Of a stretch of 64,000 bases of DNA, positions 52,927 to 61,250 are shown one piece after another (position 1 is the stretch's first letter; every line of letters begins with the position of its first letter). The notes beneath the pieces are model-generated. The model saw nothing but the letters and a program-made list of their open reading frames with translations, did no database searches and had not been told where the DNA came from. Origin of the DNA: Metapseudomonas otitidis (GTDB taxonomy: Bacteria > Pseudomonadota > Gammaproteobacteria > Pseudomonadales > Pseudomonadaceae); contig NZ_FOJP01000008.1 of the NCBI RefSeq assembly GCF_900111835.1, positions 213,895-277,894 of the forward strand. Reading direction: 5' to 3'. Made by a program: the position numbers and the translations under genes.

Positions 52927-54045
52927 ATGTTCAAGTTGTCCCAGCCCAATATCAGTGAGGCGGCCATCGCTGCCGTTGCCGGCGTCCTGCGTTCCGGGCA
53001 ACTGGTGCATGGCCAGGAGTGCGAAGCGTTCGAGCGAGAGCTGGCAGCCTATCTGGGTTGCAGTGATGTCGTTCTTGTATCCTCTGGTACTGCGGCATTG
53101 CACGTAGCCCTGCAGGCCCTCGATATCGGTGCTGGAGATGCTGTCATCGTTCCAGATTTCACCTTCCCGGCCACTGCCAACGTTGTGGCTCTGACAGGCG
53201 CCAGGCCGGTCATCGTCGATGTCGTTCCGGGGACCTATACTCTGGATACGGTGCAGCTAGAGTGTGTCGTCCAGGGCTGGGAAGGCCCTGAGCGGCTACG
53301 AGCGGTAATGCCGGTGCACGAGTTCGGTTGCGTCGCCGATATGGGCGAAATCAACCGTATTGCCAGGGAGCATGGGCTGACCGTGGTTGAGGATGCGGCA
53401 TGTGCACTGGGTGCTCGACAAGGTGAGCACAAGGCCGGCACCCTGGGAGACGTCGGTTGCTTCTCGTTCCACCCGCGCAAGACGCTGACAACGGGTGAAG
53501 GGGGGGCGATCGCGACAAGCAACGCGGCTTTGGCAGGTCGCATGCGCCGTCTGCGCAACCATGGCATGGAGCGAACAGCATCCGGCATGGAGTTCTTCGA
53601 ACCTGCTACCAACTATCGGATGACCAACTTCCAGGCTGCTCTCGGGCGAGCTCAGTTGCCGCTGCTGGATGAGTGGATTGGCCGGCGAGCACAGCTTGCC
53701 CGCGCCTACCTAGAGCTTCTGGCCCCTCTGGAAAAGGCCGGAATCCTTGCGTTGCCGGACATGCTCAGTGGCCATAGCTGGCAAACCTTCATGGTGGTTC
53801 TGGGGGCGACCAGCAACCGCGATGAGGTCATAGTGAAGCTGCGTGAGCGAGGCGTCGAGGCGAACCTTGGTGCGCAGAGCCTGGCCTGTATTGGCATATA
53901 TGGCGAGCCGCAAGTCCCTTCGGTGTCTGGTTCGGCTCTATATGCCAAGGGTCTGGCGTTACCCTTGTACGAGCGAATGAGTCAGGAGGACGTTCAGCAG
54001 ATAGTGATGGTGTTATCGCACGTGCTGAGCGGTGAGAGGGTATAG
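52927..54045 (+). CDS. DegT/DnrJ/EryC1/StrS sugar aminotransferase
   Basis: A 372-residue PLP-dependent nucleotide-sugar aminotransferase. It shows SSGTAALHVALQALDIGAGD (about 52-71), PDFTFPATANVVALTGA, VVEDAACALGARQGEHKAGTLG (PLP Asp156) and the PLP Lys in FSFHPRKTLTTGEGG (Lys185). It starts 2 bases after the SDR gene and ends 3 bases before the acyltransferase gene, so the three form a tight unit: keto-sugar formation, amination, N-acylation. It is only distantly like WbpE and PglE-like proteins of the same locus. Confidence 0.88.
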   Translation: MFKLSQPNISEAAIAAVAGVLRSGQLVHGQECEAFERELAAYLGCSDVVLVSSGTAALHVALQALDIGAGDAVIVPDFTFPATANVVALTGARPVIVDVVPGTYTLDTVQLECVVQGWEGPERLRAVMPVHEFGCVADMGEINRIAREHGLTVVEDAACALGARQGEHKAGTLGDVGCFSFHPRKTLTTGEGGAIATSNAALAGRMRRLRNHGMERTASGMEFFEPATNYRMTNFQAALGRAQLPLLDEWIGRRAQLARAYLELLAPLEKAGILALPDMLSGHSWQTFMVVLGATSNRDEVIVKLRERGVEANLGAQSLACIGIYGEPQVPSVSGSALYAKGLALPLYERMSQEDVQQIVMVLSHVLSGERV

Positions 54046-54048
54046 ACG

Positions 54049-54567
54049 ATGCTTGCCTTGTTGAGCGAGCTCAGGGCCTTTTGGCTGTCACGTCGCCGTG
54101 AGGTGAACGAGAAGTTCGCTCGTACCCTGCCGCTTGGTGACTATGTGGTGGATCGCTGGGAAAAGGCCAGGGAGCTCGGTTTCGGCGAGGGGACGTCGAT
54201 CTACGACAGCAGCATCGTTTTTGGAAGCGTGAGGGTAGGTGAGCATACCTGGATTGGCCCTTTCACTATTCTCGATGGCTCTGGTGGCGGGCTTGAGATT
54301 GGTAGTCATTGCTCGATCTCGGCTGGTGTGCAGATATATACACACGATACGGTGGAGCGCTCACTGAGCGGGGGTAAGGCACCTATCGTCACTGCGCCGA
54401 CAAGAATCGGATCCAACTGCTACATCGGTCCAAATACCGTCATCGCCAAAGGCGTTACCATCGGAGATGGAAGCGTCATCGGGGCAAACAGCCTGGTACT
54501 CAAGGATATCCCTGCTGGTAGCAAGGCTTTCGGAACGCCTTGCCGCGTCATCGGCGTCAGTCAGTGA
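54049..54567 (+). CDS. Hexapeptide-repeat sugar acyltransferase
   Basis: A 172-residue left-handed beta-helix acyltransferase. The N-terminal 45 residues are helical and basic ([20 protein letters not shown]); the hexapeptide repeats run from about 55 to 160, with [33 protein letters not shown] (catalytic-type His), [22 protein letters not shown] and [13 protein letters not shown]. It probably acetylates (or otherwise acylates) the amino sugar made by the two preceding genes using acyl-CoA; O-acetylation of the glycan is the alternative. It is 28 bases before the flippase gene. Confidence 0.82.
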   Translation: MLALLSELRAFWLSRRREVNEKFARTLPLGDYVVDRWEKARELGFGEGTSIYDSSIVFGSVRVGEHTWIGPFTILDGSGGGLEIGSHCSISAGVQIYTHDTVERSLSGGKAPIVTAPTRIGSNCYIGPNTVIAKGVTIGDGSVIGANSLVLKDIPAGSKAFGTPCRVIGVSQ

Positions 54568-54595
54568 GCGCCTTCCCTAGGCGTTAAGGGAGGCT

Positions 54596-56125
54596 ATGTC
54601 TGCGTCGGCGGATGCATTGGGGAGCTTGATGGTCAACAGGAGGGCTGGTCTGGGCGTTTTGAACCTGCTCGTGGGTAAGATGCTTCGCGCGCCACTATGG
54701 TTGTTGATCTCAGCCTTGTTGGCGCGAGTGCTTGGGCCTGAGGGCTTGGGTAGCTGGTCGATGATCCTGGCTGCCGGGATGTTGATGAACCAGCTCTTGC
54801 TGCATTGGACGCAGTCTATCACTCAGCGTTTCGGGCGGATGGAGTGGCTGGACTCCGGCTCGTTGAACTCGATCCTAAGTGCCCGTCTACCCTTGCTCGC
54901 CGCTGGAGCCCTGCTCGCGGTAATCCTGTTGTTCGTAAATCCCTTCGATTGGCAACAGCGTTTCTTTGGCATCGATAGTGGTGGAACCCATGTGCTGCCT
55001 GCGATGCTGGTATTCTGGTGCATGGCCGAAACTCAAAGCCTGCAGCAGGTTTGCGAACGTTTTGCGCATCTGGCTTGGGCTCCCATCGCTGCCGACCTCG
55101 TGCTCATCGGCGCGATCGCAGTGCTGGCGTTGACGCCCATATTGCGAGGGGCAACGTTCTCGGAGCAGCTTCAACTCCTGTTGGGCGCCATGGCAGGCGG
55201 TTGGCTCTTGTGGTTGGTTTGGGAGCTGCGTTGTGCCGGGTTTCGCCCGCGTCTGCGCTCACTCGACTGGTCAAGGCTGCCATCGCTGATGGCTTTCGCC
55301 ATTCCCTTGGTTCCGGGCTTCCTGGTCGGTTATCTGGCTGAGTGGTGCGACTACTTTCTCATCCGCCATTTTCATGGCGAGTATGAGGTCGGTCTTTTTC
55401 ATCCAGCTTATCAGTACCTCCTTATCCTGATCGGTTTGCCAACTGCATTGGTTTCCGTCTTGCTGCCGCGTGCCGTCCAGCATTTCGAAAAGCAGGGGGC
55501 GGTTGCCGTTGATCTTTTGGTGGCGCGTGATGCGCCTCGTTTCGCATTGGCGTGGGGGATGTTGATCCTGATTCCCCTGGCGGTGTTGCCCGGCATCTTT
55601 CTGCTATTGGTGGGCGATGAGTTCATTGCATCAGCCTCTTTGCTCGGCATCATGCTTGCCGTGGTTCCCGGGGCGATCGCTCAGCACCTCTTCGGCATCG
55701 TCTACTTTTTGCAGGGGCGACTGCTGATTTCTACCTTCGTTTTCTTTCTGGTGAAACTGCTGGTGAATGCCGCTATTTCGGCATCCCTGCTGCCGCTGAT
55801 CGGTGTGAGCGGGTCAGCTTTTGGGGTGGTGTCTTCTTACATGATCCTGCAATGGCTGTTCGTGATCTTTGCCGTTCCGGGTCATCGTCCCTCTGCTCGT
55901 TTCATGGGGGTTCTACTCTGGTGTCAAGCGAGTGGGCTGCTGTTATGCCTATTCGATGGCATGATTCTGCGTTTGCTGATGGGGAGCCTGGTTTTGATGC
56001 TGTCGCTCCTTTTTCTCCGGTTTACACCCATATTCGATGCGCGAGAAATTGCAGCGGTTCTGCCTGTTTGGCTCAAGCCTCATGAGCGTCTGCTGTTGAG
56101 TTGGCTCGCGCGACCGTCAAACTAG
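54596..56125 (+). CDS. wzx: Polysaccharide flippase (Wzx, MOP superfamily)
   Basis: A 509-residue inner-membrane protein with about 12-14 hydrophobic helices, of the MATE/MOP polysaccharide exporter type. The opening VLNLLVGKMLRAPLWLLISALLARVLGPEGLGSW is characteristic, as is the second-half FLVGYLAEWCDYFLIRHFHGEYEVGLFHPAYQY. It should flip the undecaprenyl-PP-linked O-unit to the periplasmic face. ATG at 54596 has GGAGGCT upstream. It ends 8 bases before the GT-C-like gene, so the two are coupled. It lacks any ABC-transporter feature, which points to a Wzx-dependent pathway. Confidence 0.88.
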   Translation: MSASADALGSLMVNRRAGLGVLNLLVGKMLRAPLWLLISALLARVLGPEGLGSWSMILAAGMLMNQLLLHWTQSITQRFGRMEWLDSGSLNSILSARLPLLAAGALLAVILLFVNPFDWQQRFFGIDSGGTHVLPAMLVFWCMAETQSLQQVCERFAHLAWAPIAADLVLIGAIAVLALTPILRGATFSEQLQLLLGAMAGGWLLWLVWELRCAGFRPRLRSLDWSRLPSLMAFAIPLVPGFLVGYLAEWCDYFLIRHFHGEYEVGLFHPAYQYLLILIGLPTALVSVLLPRAVQHFEKQGAVAVDLLVARDAPRFALAWGMLILIPLAVLPGIFLLLVGDEFIASASLLGIMLAVVPGAIAQHLFGIVYFLQGRLLISTFVFFLVKLLVNAAISASLLPLIGVSGSAFGVVSSYMILQWLFVIFAVPGHRPSARFMGVLLWCQASGLLLCLFDGMILRLLMGSLVLMLSLLFLRFTPIFDAREIAAVLPVWLKPHERLLLSWLARPSN

Positions 56126-56133
56126 GAACAATT

Positions 56134-57645
56134 ATGTTGTTGCTGTCAACGCTGCTTGTACTTGTCTTCGCTCTGGCACTGAGGCTGCTGCCCATGCGTC
56201 TTTCTCCGCATGGGGGCGGTGTGGATCAGTGGTTCTGGAGGGCCTATATCGATAGAGCGCGGCGGCAGCGGGAGTTTCCGCCGCAACTGAAGCAGTTCCA
56301 GCTCGACGAGGCGCAGTGGTATCCGCCCCTGTTTCCATGGCTTCTGGCAAAGCTGCCGCGAGCAGTCTTCGAGCGCTATGCGGGATGGATGGCGATTCTG
56401 CTGGACTTGTTGCGCTTGTTGCTGGTGATGCTGGCGGGCTATGTATTGGGTGGGGACTGGACGGTGGCGGTGGTTGCAGGCCTCGTTTATGCCCTGACGC
56501 CTGTCCTGATCACATACAACATCCAGTTGAACCCCAGAGGCCTGGGGGCATTGTTTCTCGATGCGGCTCTGCTGTTCACGGTGGCGACGCTGCTGCGGGA
56601 AGACATTCCATGGTGGCCGGCAGCCGTCTTCGGTGGGTTGGTTCTTCTGACCCACAAGATGACGACTCAGTTGTTTGTATTCGTCGCACTCGTGGCTGGG
56701 ATCGTGCTGCTTGAGGCGAGATTCCCGTTCCTGCTGGTTCTGAGTGTCGTGGCTGCGTTGATTCTGAGTGCTGGTTTTTATCGCTTCGTGTTCCGTGCCC
56801 ACGTGGATATCCTGCGTTTCTGGTTCATCAACTGGCGCTGGATTGGAGCCAACCCGATACTTGAGTCGCCCGTATATGGCGATCCCGCGTTCGAGTCCCC
56901 CTCCAAGTTCTATCGCAAAGGCTGGCGTGCCGCTTTCCGTCGCCTCACCTTCGTTGTCGGCTTCAACCCGTGGATGCCTTCCATTCTGTTGGTTGGACTT
57001 ATCCTCTGCTGGGAGGGGCAATCCATTGAAAAGGCTCAACTGCTGGTTTTCGGGTGGTTGGCCTGTACTTTCGCCTTCGCGCTGATGACAACCCTGATTC
57101 CATCCTTGCGCTGCCTGGGGCAGGGCTATCTCTATGGCTATAACGGTAGCTTTCCTGCGGCTCTGGCGCTGGGGCTGAGTTGGCAAGCCGTCGCGAGTAG
57201 CTGGATTTCGCTGCTGATCTGTGCGGCGACGGTTATTGCGTCCGGGGTTGCATTGTTCGCGTACTTTCGCGCTTTGCGCACTAGCCGGACTCTCAAGGTC
57301 GACGAGGATCTGGATCGAGCCATACGACGGCTGGCGGAGTTGCCCGATGGCACGGTCATGTGCCTACCGCAGCATTGGCATGATGTGGTGGCCTTTCGCA
57401 CCGGCAAGGCCGTCGCGTTTGGTGGACATGGCTATGGTTTTCGCCTGTTGCAGCCGGTTTTTCCGAGGTTGCTGATTCCGGTCGGTCAGTTCATACAGGA
57501 GCAGAATGTGGCATATCTCCTCGTTTGGCCCGCCTATGTGAATCAGCGCTTTCTGGACGATCTGCCCGCATCGGAGGTAGAGGTGTGTGGCGAGTATCGT
57601 ATCTACCGTTTTCAAGCTGTTCAGGAGCGCGACAGTGGGGCGTAA
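56134..57645 (+). CDS. GT-C-like polytopic membrane protein (possible polymerase or lipid-linked glycosyltransferase)
   Basis: A 503-residue protein with about 10-11 hydrophobic helices and a soluble C-terminal part (about 400-503). After the first helix an external loop has GGGVDQWFWRAYIDRAR with an exposed Asp, then QWYPPLFPWLLAKLP; this Asp-in-first-loop layout is the GT-C pattern (PMT, Alg, oligosaccharyltransferases). I do not recognise a close named relative. It sits next to wzx and between wzx and a GT4 enzyme, where wzy commonly lies. It lacks the usual central periplasmic loop pattern of Wzy. The 3' end overlaps the next gene by 11 bases. Start ATG 56134 has AGGAAC upstream. Confidence 0.65.
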   Translation: MLLLSTLLVLVFALALRLLPMRLSPHGGGVDQWFWRAYIDRARRQREFPPQLKQFQLDEAQWYPPLFPWLLAKLPRAVFERYAGWMAILLDLLRLLLVMLAGYVLGGDWTVAVVAGLVYALTPVLITYNIQLNPRGLGALFLDAALLFTVATLLREDIPWWPAAVFGGLVLLTHKMTTQLFVFVALVAGIVLLEARFPFLLVLSVVAALILSAGFYRFVFRAHVDILRFWFINWRWIGANPILESPVYGDPAFESPSKFYRKGWRAAFRRLTFVVGFNPWMPSILLVGLILCWEGQSIEKAQLLVFGWLACTFAFALMTTLIPSLRCLGQGYLYGYNGSFPAALALGLSWQAVASSWISLLICAATVIASGVALFAYFRALRTSRTLKVDEDLDRAIRRLAELPDGTVMCLPQHWHDVVAFRTGKAVAFGGHGYGFRLLQPVFPRLLIPVGQFIQEQNVAYLLVWPAYVNQRFLDDLPASEVEVCGEYRIYRFQAVQERDSGA

Positions 57646-58783
57646 ACGACTCTGCTTCATTACCGCGGTTCCCATGACGGTCTCTGCCTTCCTGAGCTTG
57701 CATATTGAGCATCTTGTCGAGGATCACGACATCTTCGTCATCTCCAACTTTGGCGTCGAGCCGCTTCCGCAGGATGGAAGGATCACCTATCTGAATGTGC
57801 CACTGGCGAGAGACATCGCCCCGTTTGCTGATTTGAACGTGCTGTTCTTGCTGGTGCGTCTGTTCCGTCGCTACCGTTTCGATGTAGTCCACTCCGTTAC
57901 CCCGAAGGCCGGCCTGCTGGGCATGCTGGCGGCTCTGTTGGCTGGAGTACCTGTCCGAGTGCACTGGTTCACTGGTCAGGTCTGGGTGACCCGGACGGGA
58001 GTCGGACGTTTTGTGCTCAAGAGTGCGGATCGAATGATTGCCGCTGCAGCGTCACACCTGCTCGCCGACAGCCCGTCACAGCGTGACTTTCTGGTTGCCG
58101 AGAAGGTCTGTCGCTCGGGAGGGATCGAGGTCATCGGGGATGGTTCCATCTGCGGCGTGGATGGTGAGCGTTTCCGTCCCTGTCTACAGGCTAGAACGCG
58201 AGTTCGCGATGAACACGGGATTCCTGATGATGCCTACGTAGTGCTGTTTCTCGGGCGATTGAACGTGGACAAGGGGCTGCGCGAAATGGCCCAGGCGATG
58301 CTGCGACTGGATGAACGGTTTCCCGAACTTCACTGGCTGATAGTGGGGCCTGATGAGGGGGGGATGACCGAGCATATTCGTTCGGTAGCCGGTTGCCTGG
58401 GCGAGCGCCTGCATTTTCAGGGGTTTACCCGGGAGCCCGAATCCTACATGGCCGCAGCGGACATTTTCTGCTTGCCCAGTTATCGCGAGGGATTTGGCAG
58501 CTCGGTGCTCGAAGCCGCGGCAGCCGGCGTGCCATCGGTGGCTACACGGATCTACGGGCTTACCGATGCTGTGGCGGAAGGGGAGTCCGGCTTGCTGGTT
58601 CTCCCGGCAAATGTGACGGAGCTGGTGGCTGCCTTGCAGACGCTGCTGGACAACCATGAAATGCGCTCGGCAATGGGGCATGCAGCGCGTGCGCGCGCAT
58701 TGCAGCGTTTCTCTCGTGAACGGATCGTGACTGGCCTGAGCGATTTTTACGTTCGAGTGCTCACGAAGGAAGGTAAGGCATGA
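57635..58783 (+). CDS. GT4-family glycosyltransferase
   Basis: A 382-residue GT-B enzyme. The N-terminal half has SVTPKAGLLGMLAALLAGVPVRVHWFTGQ, typical of O-antigen transferases such as WbpH/WbjE and of PglA; the C-terminal half has VLFLGRLNVDKGLREMAQAML, VGPDEGG and CLPSYREGFGSSVLEAAAAGVPSVA with the EGFGxxxxE donor motif. GTG at 57635 with AGGAG upstream is preferred over an ATG at 57587 that would overlap by 59 bases. It is directly followed by the priming transferase (ATGA overlap) and probably adds the second sugar onto the first. Donor unknown. Confidence 0.87.
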   Translation: MGRKRLCFITAVPMTVSAFLSLHIEHLVEDHDIFVISNFGVEPLPQDGRITYLNVPLARDIAPFADLNVLFLLVRLFRRYRFDVVHSVTPKAGLLGMLAALLAGVPVRVHWFTGQVWVTRTGVGRFVLKSADRMIAAAASHLLADSPSQRDFLVAEKVCRSGGIEVIGDGSICGVDGERFRPCLQARTRVRDEHGIPDDAYVVLFLGRLNVDKGLREMAQAMLRLDERFPELHWLIVGPDEGGMTEHIRSVAGCLGERLHFQGFTREPESYMAAADIFCLPSYREGFGSSVLEAAAAGVPSVATRIYGLTDAVAEGESGLLVLPANVTELVAALQTLLDNHEMRSAMGHAARARALQRFSRERIVTGLSDFYVRVLTKEGKA

Positions 58784-59379
58784 GCCTTAAGCGAACCTTC
58801 GATATTGCGTGCAGTACAGCGGCTCTTCTATTGCTCTGGCCTGTTCTGCTGATCGTTTATGTGCTGGTACGTGTGAACCTGGGTTCCCCCGCGCTATTCC
58901 GTCAGCAGCGTCCTGGTTTGTACGGCCAACCGTTCATGATGATCAAGTTCCGCACCATGCGCGATGCGCTGGACGCAGATGGGAATCCCTTACCAGACGA
59001 TGTTCGTCTTACCCGGTTCGGCCGATTGCTGCGCGCCACCAGTCTGGATGAACTCCCTGAGCTGTGGAACGTGTTGAAGGGCGACATGAGTCTGGTCGGA
59101 CCGCGCCCGCTGTTGATGGAGTATGTGCCCTTGTATAGCGCCGAGCAGGCACGACGGCATGAGGTGCGTCCAGGCATTACCGGCTGGGCGCAGGTGAATG
59201 GGCGCAATGCACTGAGCTGGCCGCAGAAATTCGCTCTGGATGTCTGGTACGTGGACAATCGCTCGCTCCTGCTGGATATCCGCATTCTGCTGTTGACTGT
59301 GAAGAAGGTGTTCGTGCGCGAAGGTATCAGCGCCGAAGGGCAGGCCACCGCTTCGCGCTTCACGGGGGAGGAAGAATGA
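58780..59379 (+). CDS. PglC-like phosphoglycosyl transferase (priming enzyme)
   Basis: A 199-residue monotopic phosphoglycosyl transferase. One N-terminal re-entrant hydrophobic helix (about 12-35, CSTAALLLLWPVLLIVYVLV), then FRQQRPGLYGQPFMMIKFRTM, the catalytic Asp-Glu pair in RATSLDELPELWNVLKGDMSLVGPRPL, and RHEVRPGITGWAQVNGRN. The small size and lack of the extra four-helix N-terminal domain match PglC (transfer of phospho-diNAcBac to undecaprenyl phosphate) rather than the large WcaJ/WbaP forms; P. aeruginosa usually uses polytopic WbpL here. It lies between the GT4 gene and the PglD-like gene, each overlapping by 4 bases. Confidence 0.88.
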   Translation: MSLKRTFDIACSTAALLLLWPVLLIVYVLVRVNLGSPALFRQQRPGLYGQPFMMIKFRTMRDALDADGNPLPDDVRLTRFGRLLRATSLDELPELWNVLKGDMSLVGPRPLLMEYVPLYSAEQARRHEVRPGITGWAQVNGRNALSWPQKFALDVWYVDNRSLLLDIRILLLTVKKVFVREGISAEGQATASRFTGEEE

Positions 59380-59993
59380 AGCGCCTGGCGATTCTTGGAG
59401 CCAGCGGTCACGGCAAGGTGGTCGCGGATGTCGCCGAGCTGTGCGGATGGGATGTGGCGTTCTTCGACGATGCGTTCCCGAATGTGCTGCGCAACGGTGC
59501 ATGGGCGATTGAGGGCCGTACCGACGAGCTGTTGCAGCAGGCTGAGCGCTTTGCCGGGGTGATCGTGGCTATCGGACACAATCGTACGCGTTTGGCCAAG
59601 TTGAGCCTGTTACGGGGCCACGGCTTTTCTATCGAGACGCTCGTGCATCCACAGGCCTGCGTCAGCCGCCACGCCGTGGTCGAACCTGGCTGCGTGGTTT
59701 TTGCCGGCGCGGTGGTGAATGCGTTCGCGCGTATCGGCGAGGGCTGTATCCTCAACACCCTCTGCGGCGTGGATCACGATTCGGTACTCGGTGCTGGTGT
59801 GCATGTCAGCCCGGGAGCGTGTCTTGCCGGTGGGGTGCAGGTAGGTGAGGCAACTTGGATCGGCATAGGCGCGAGTGTGCGCCAGCTAGTCTGTATCGGC
59901 ACCGATGTAGTCGTCGGGGCCGGGGCTGCAGTGGTTGGCGAAGTGCCGGATAATGTCACGGTCGTGGGTGTTCCTGCCCGGATCGTTAGCTAG
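59376..59993 (+). CDS. PglD/NeuD-like sugar N-acetyltransferase
   Basis: A 205-residue two-domain protein: an N-terminal Rossmann-like UDP-sugar domain (MKRLAILGASGHGKVVADVAE) and a C-terminal left-handed beta helix (about 95-205), with the catalytic His in LCGVDHDSVLG, then VSPGACLAGGVQVGEATWIG and VVGVPARIV. Size and motifs fit PglD, which acetylates the 4-amino group of UDP-2-acetamido-4-amino-trideoxyglucose. It stands between the PglC- and PglE-like genes, supporting the bacillosamine interpretation. The start overlaps the previous stop (ATGA). Confidence 0.87.
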   Translation: MKRLAILGASGHGKVVADVAELCGWDVAFFDDAFPNVLRNGAWAIEGRTDELLQQAERFAGVIVAIGHNRTRLAKLSLLRGHGFSIETLVHPQACVSRHAVVEPGCVVFAGAVVNAFARIGEGCILNTLCGVDHDSVLGAGVHVSPGACLAGGVQVGEATWIGIGASVRQLVCIGTDVVVGAGAAVVGEVPDNVTVVGVPARIVS

Positions 59994-60046
59994 TCAAATC
60001 CGTGTCGGCCGCTGGCTGCCACGCTCAACGTGATAGAGATCTGCTT

Positions 60047-61228
60047 GTGTTGAATACGCCTTTTTCGCCTTGGCCTTCCTTCTCTGTCGAAGAGGCTGAT
60101 GCCGCGCGCGATGTCATTCTTTCCAATCGAGTGAACTACTGGACAGGTGAGGAGTGCAGGCACTTCGAGCGTGAGTTTGCCGCCTGGGTAGGAACCCGTC
60201 ACGCCATTGCGCTGGCTAACGGCACGGTTGCGCTGGATCTGGCCCTCAAGGCGTTGGGAGTAGGTGCGGGGGACGAGGTGGTGGTGACGCCGCGTACTTT
60301 CCTGGCCTCGGTTTCGAGCATCGTCAACGCGGGTGCCGTTCCTGTCTTCGCCGAGATCGACCGCGACTCGCAGAACATTACGGCAGAGACGATTCGTGCG
60401 GTGCTAACACCGCGTACCCGGGCGGTGATATGCGTGCATCTGGCCGGTTGGCCGTGTGACATGGATCCGATCATGGCGCTGGCCAAGGAGCATGATCTCA
60501 AGGTCATCGAGGATTGTGCCCAGGCCCACGGGGCATTCTACAAGGGGCGTGCGGTGGGTTCGATTGGCCATATCGGCGCCTGGTCGTTCTGTCAGGACAA
60601 GATCATGACGACCGGGGGTGAGGGGGGGATGGTGACAACCGACTGCCCTGAGCTGTGGTCGCGCATGTGGGCGTTCAAGGATCATGGCAAGAGCTGGGAA
60701 GCGGTCTATGAGCGTGAACATACTCCCGGCTTTCGCTGGCTGCATGAGAGTTTCGGTACCAACTGGAGGATGATTGAAGTCCAGGCGGTCATCGGTCGTA
60801 TTCAGCTAAACAGGATGCCTTTCTGGCACTCTCGGCGATTGGCCAATGCCCAGCGTATATGGACTGCGGCAGCATCCCTGCCGGGATTGCGGGTGCCTGT
60901 CCTGCCAAGTGACATCGAGCATGCAGCCTATAAGTGCTATGTGTTCGTCAGGCCTGAAGCGCTTCTGGAAGGATGGTCGAGAGATAGAATTCTAGAGGCG
61001 ATCAATTCTCGCGGCGTTCCCACATTCTCTGGGTCTTGCTCGGAGGTCTACCTAGAGCGAGCATTCGACGGTACTGACTGGCGTCCGGAGCCACATCTGG
61101 CAGTCGCTCGCGAACTGGGTGAGACCAGTCTCATGTTCATGGTGCACCCAACCTTGACGGATTCGGAGCTGGAGAAAACCGTTCAGGTGCTGGGGGATGT
61201 CATGTCCGAAGCGGCGAGCTGCAAGTGA
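60047..61228 (+). CDS. PglE-like DegT sugar aminotransferase
   Basis: A 393-residue PLP aminotransferase. It has ALANGTVALDLALKALGVGAGDEV, TPRTFLASVSSIVNAGAVPVF, VIEDCAQAHGAFYKG and the PLP Lys in AWSFCQDKIMTTGGEGG (Lys185 from this start). It belongs to the group of 4-amino-sugar transaminases that act after a PglF/WbpM dehydratase. The start is taken at GTG 60047 with AGAGA upstream; a GTG at 60002 is open too but has no ribosome site. It lies 53 bases after the PglD-like gene and 22 before wbpM. Confidence 0.85.
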   Translation: MLNTPFSPWPSFSVEEADAARDVILSNRVNYWTGEECRHFEREFAAWVGTRHAIALANGTVALDLALKALGVGAGDEVVVTPRTFLASVSSIVNAGAVPVFAEIDRDSQNITAETIRAVLTPRTRAVICVHLAGWPCDMDPIMALAKEHDLKVIEDCAQAHGAFYKGRAVGSIGHIGAWSFCQDKIMTTGGEGGMVTTDCPELWSRMWAFKDHGKSWEAVYEREHTPGFRWLHESFGTNWRMIEVQAVIGRIQLNRMPFWHSRRLANAQRIWTAAASLPGLRVPVLPSDIEHAAYKCYVFVRPEALLEGWSRDRILEAINSRGVPTFSGSCSEVYLERAFDGTDWRPEPHLAVARELGETSLMFMVHPTLTDSELEKTVQVLGDVMSEAASCK

Positions 61229-61250
61229 ATGCAATCCGAAGGGCGGAAGG

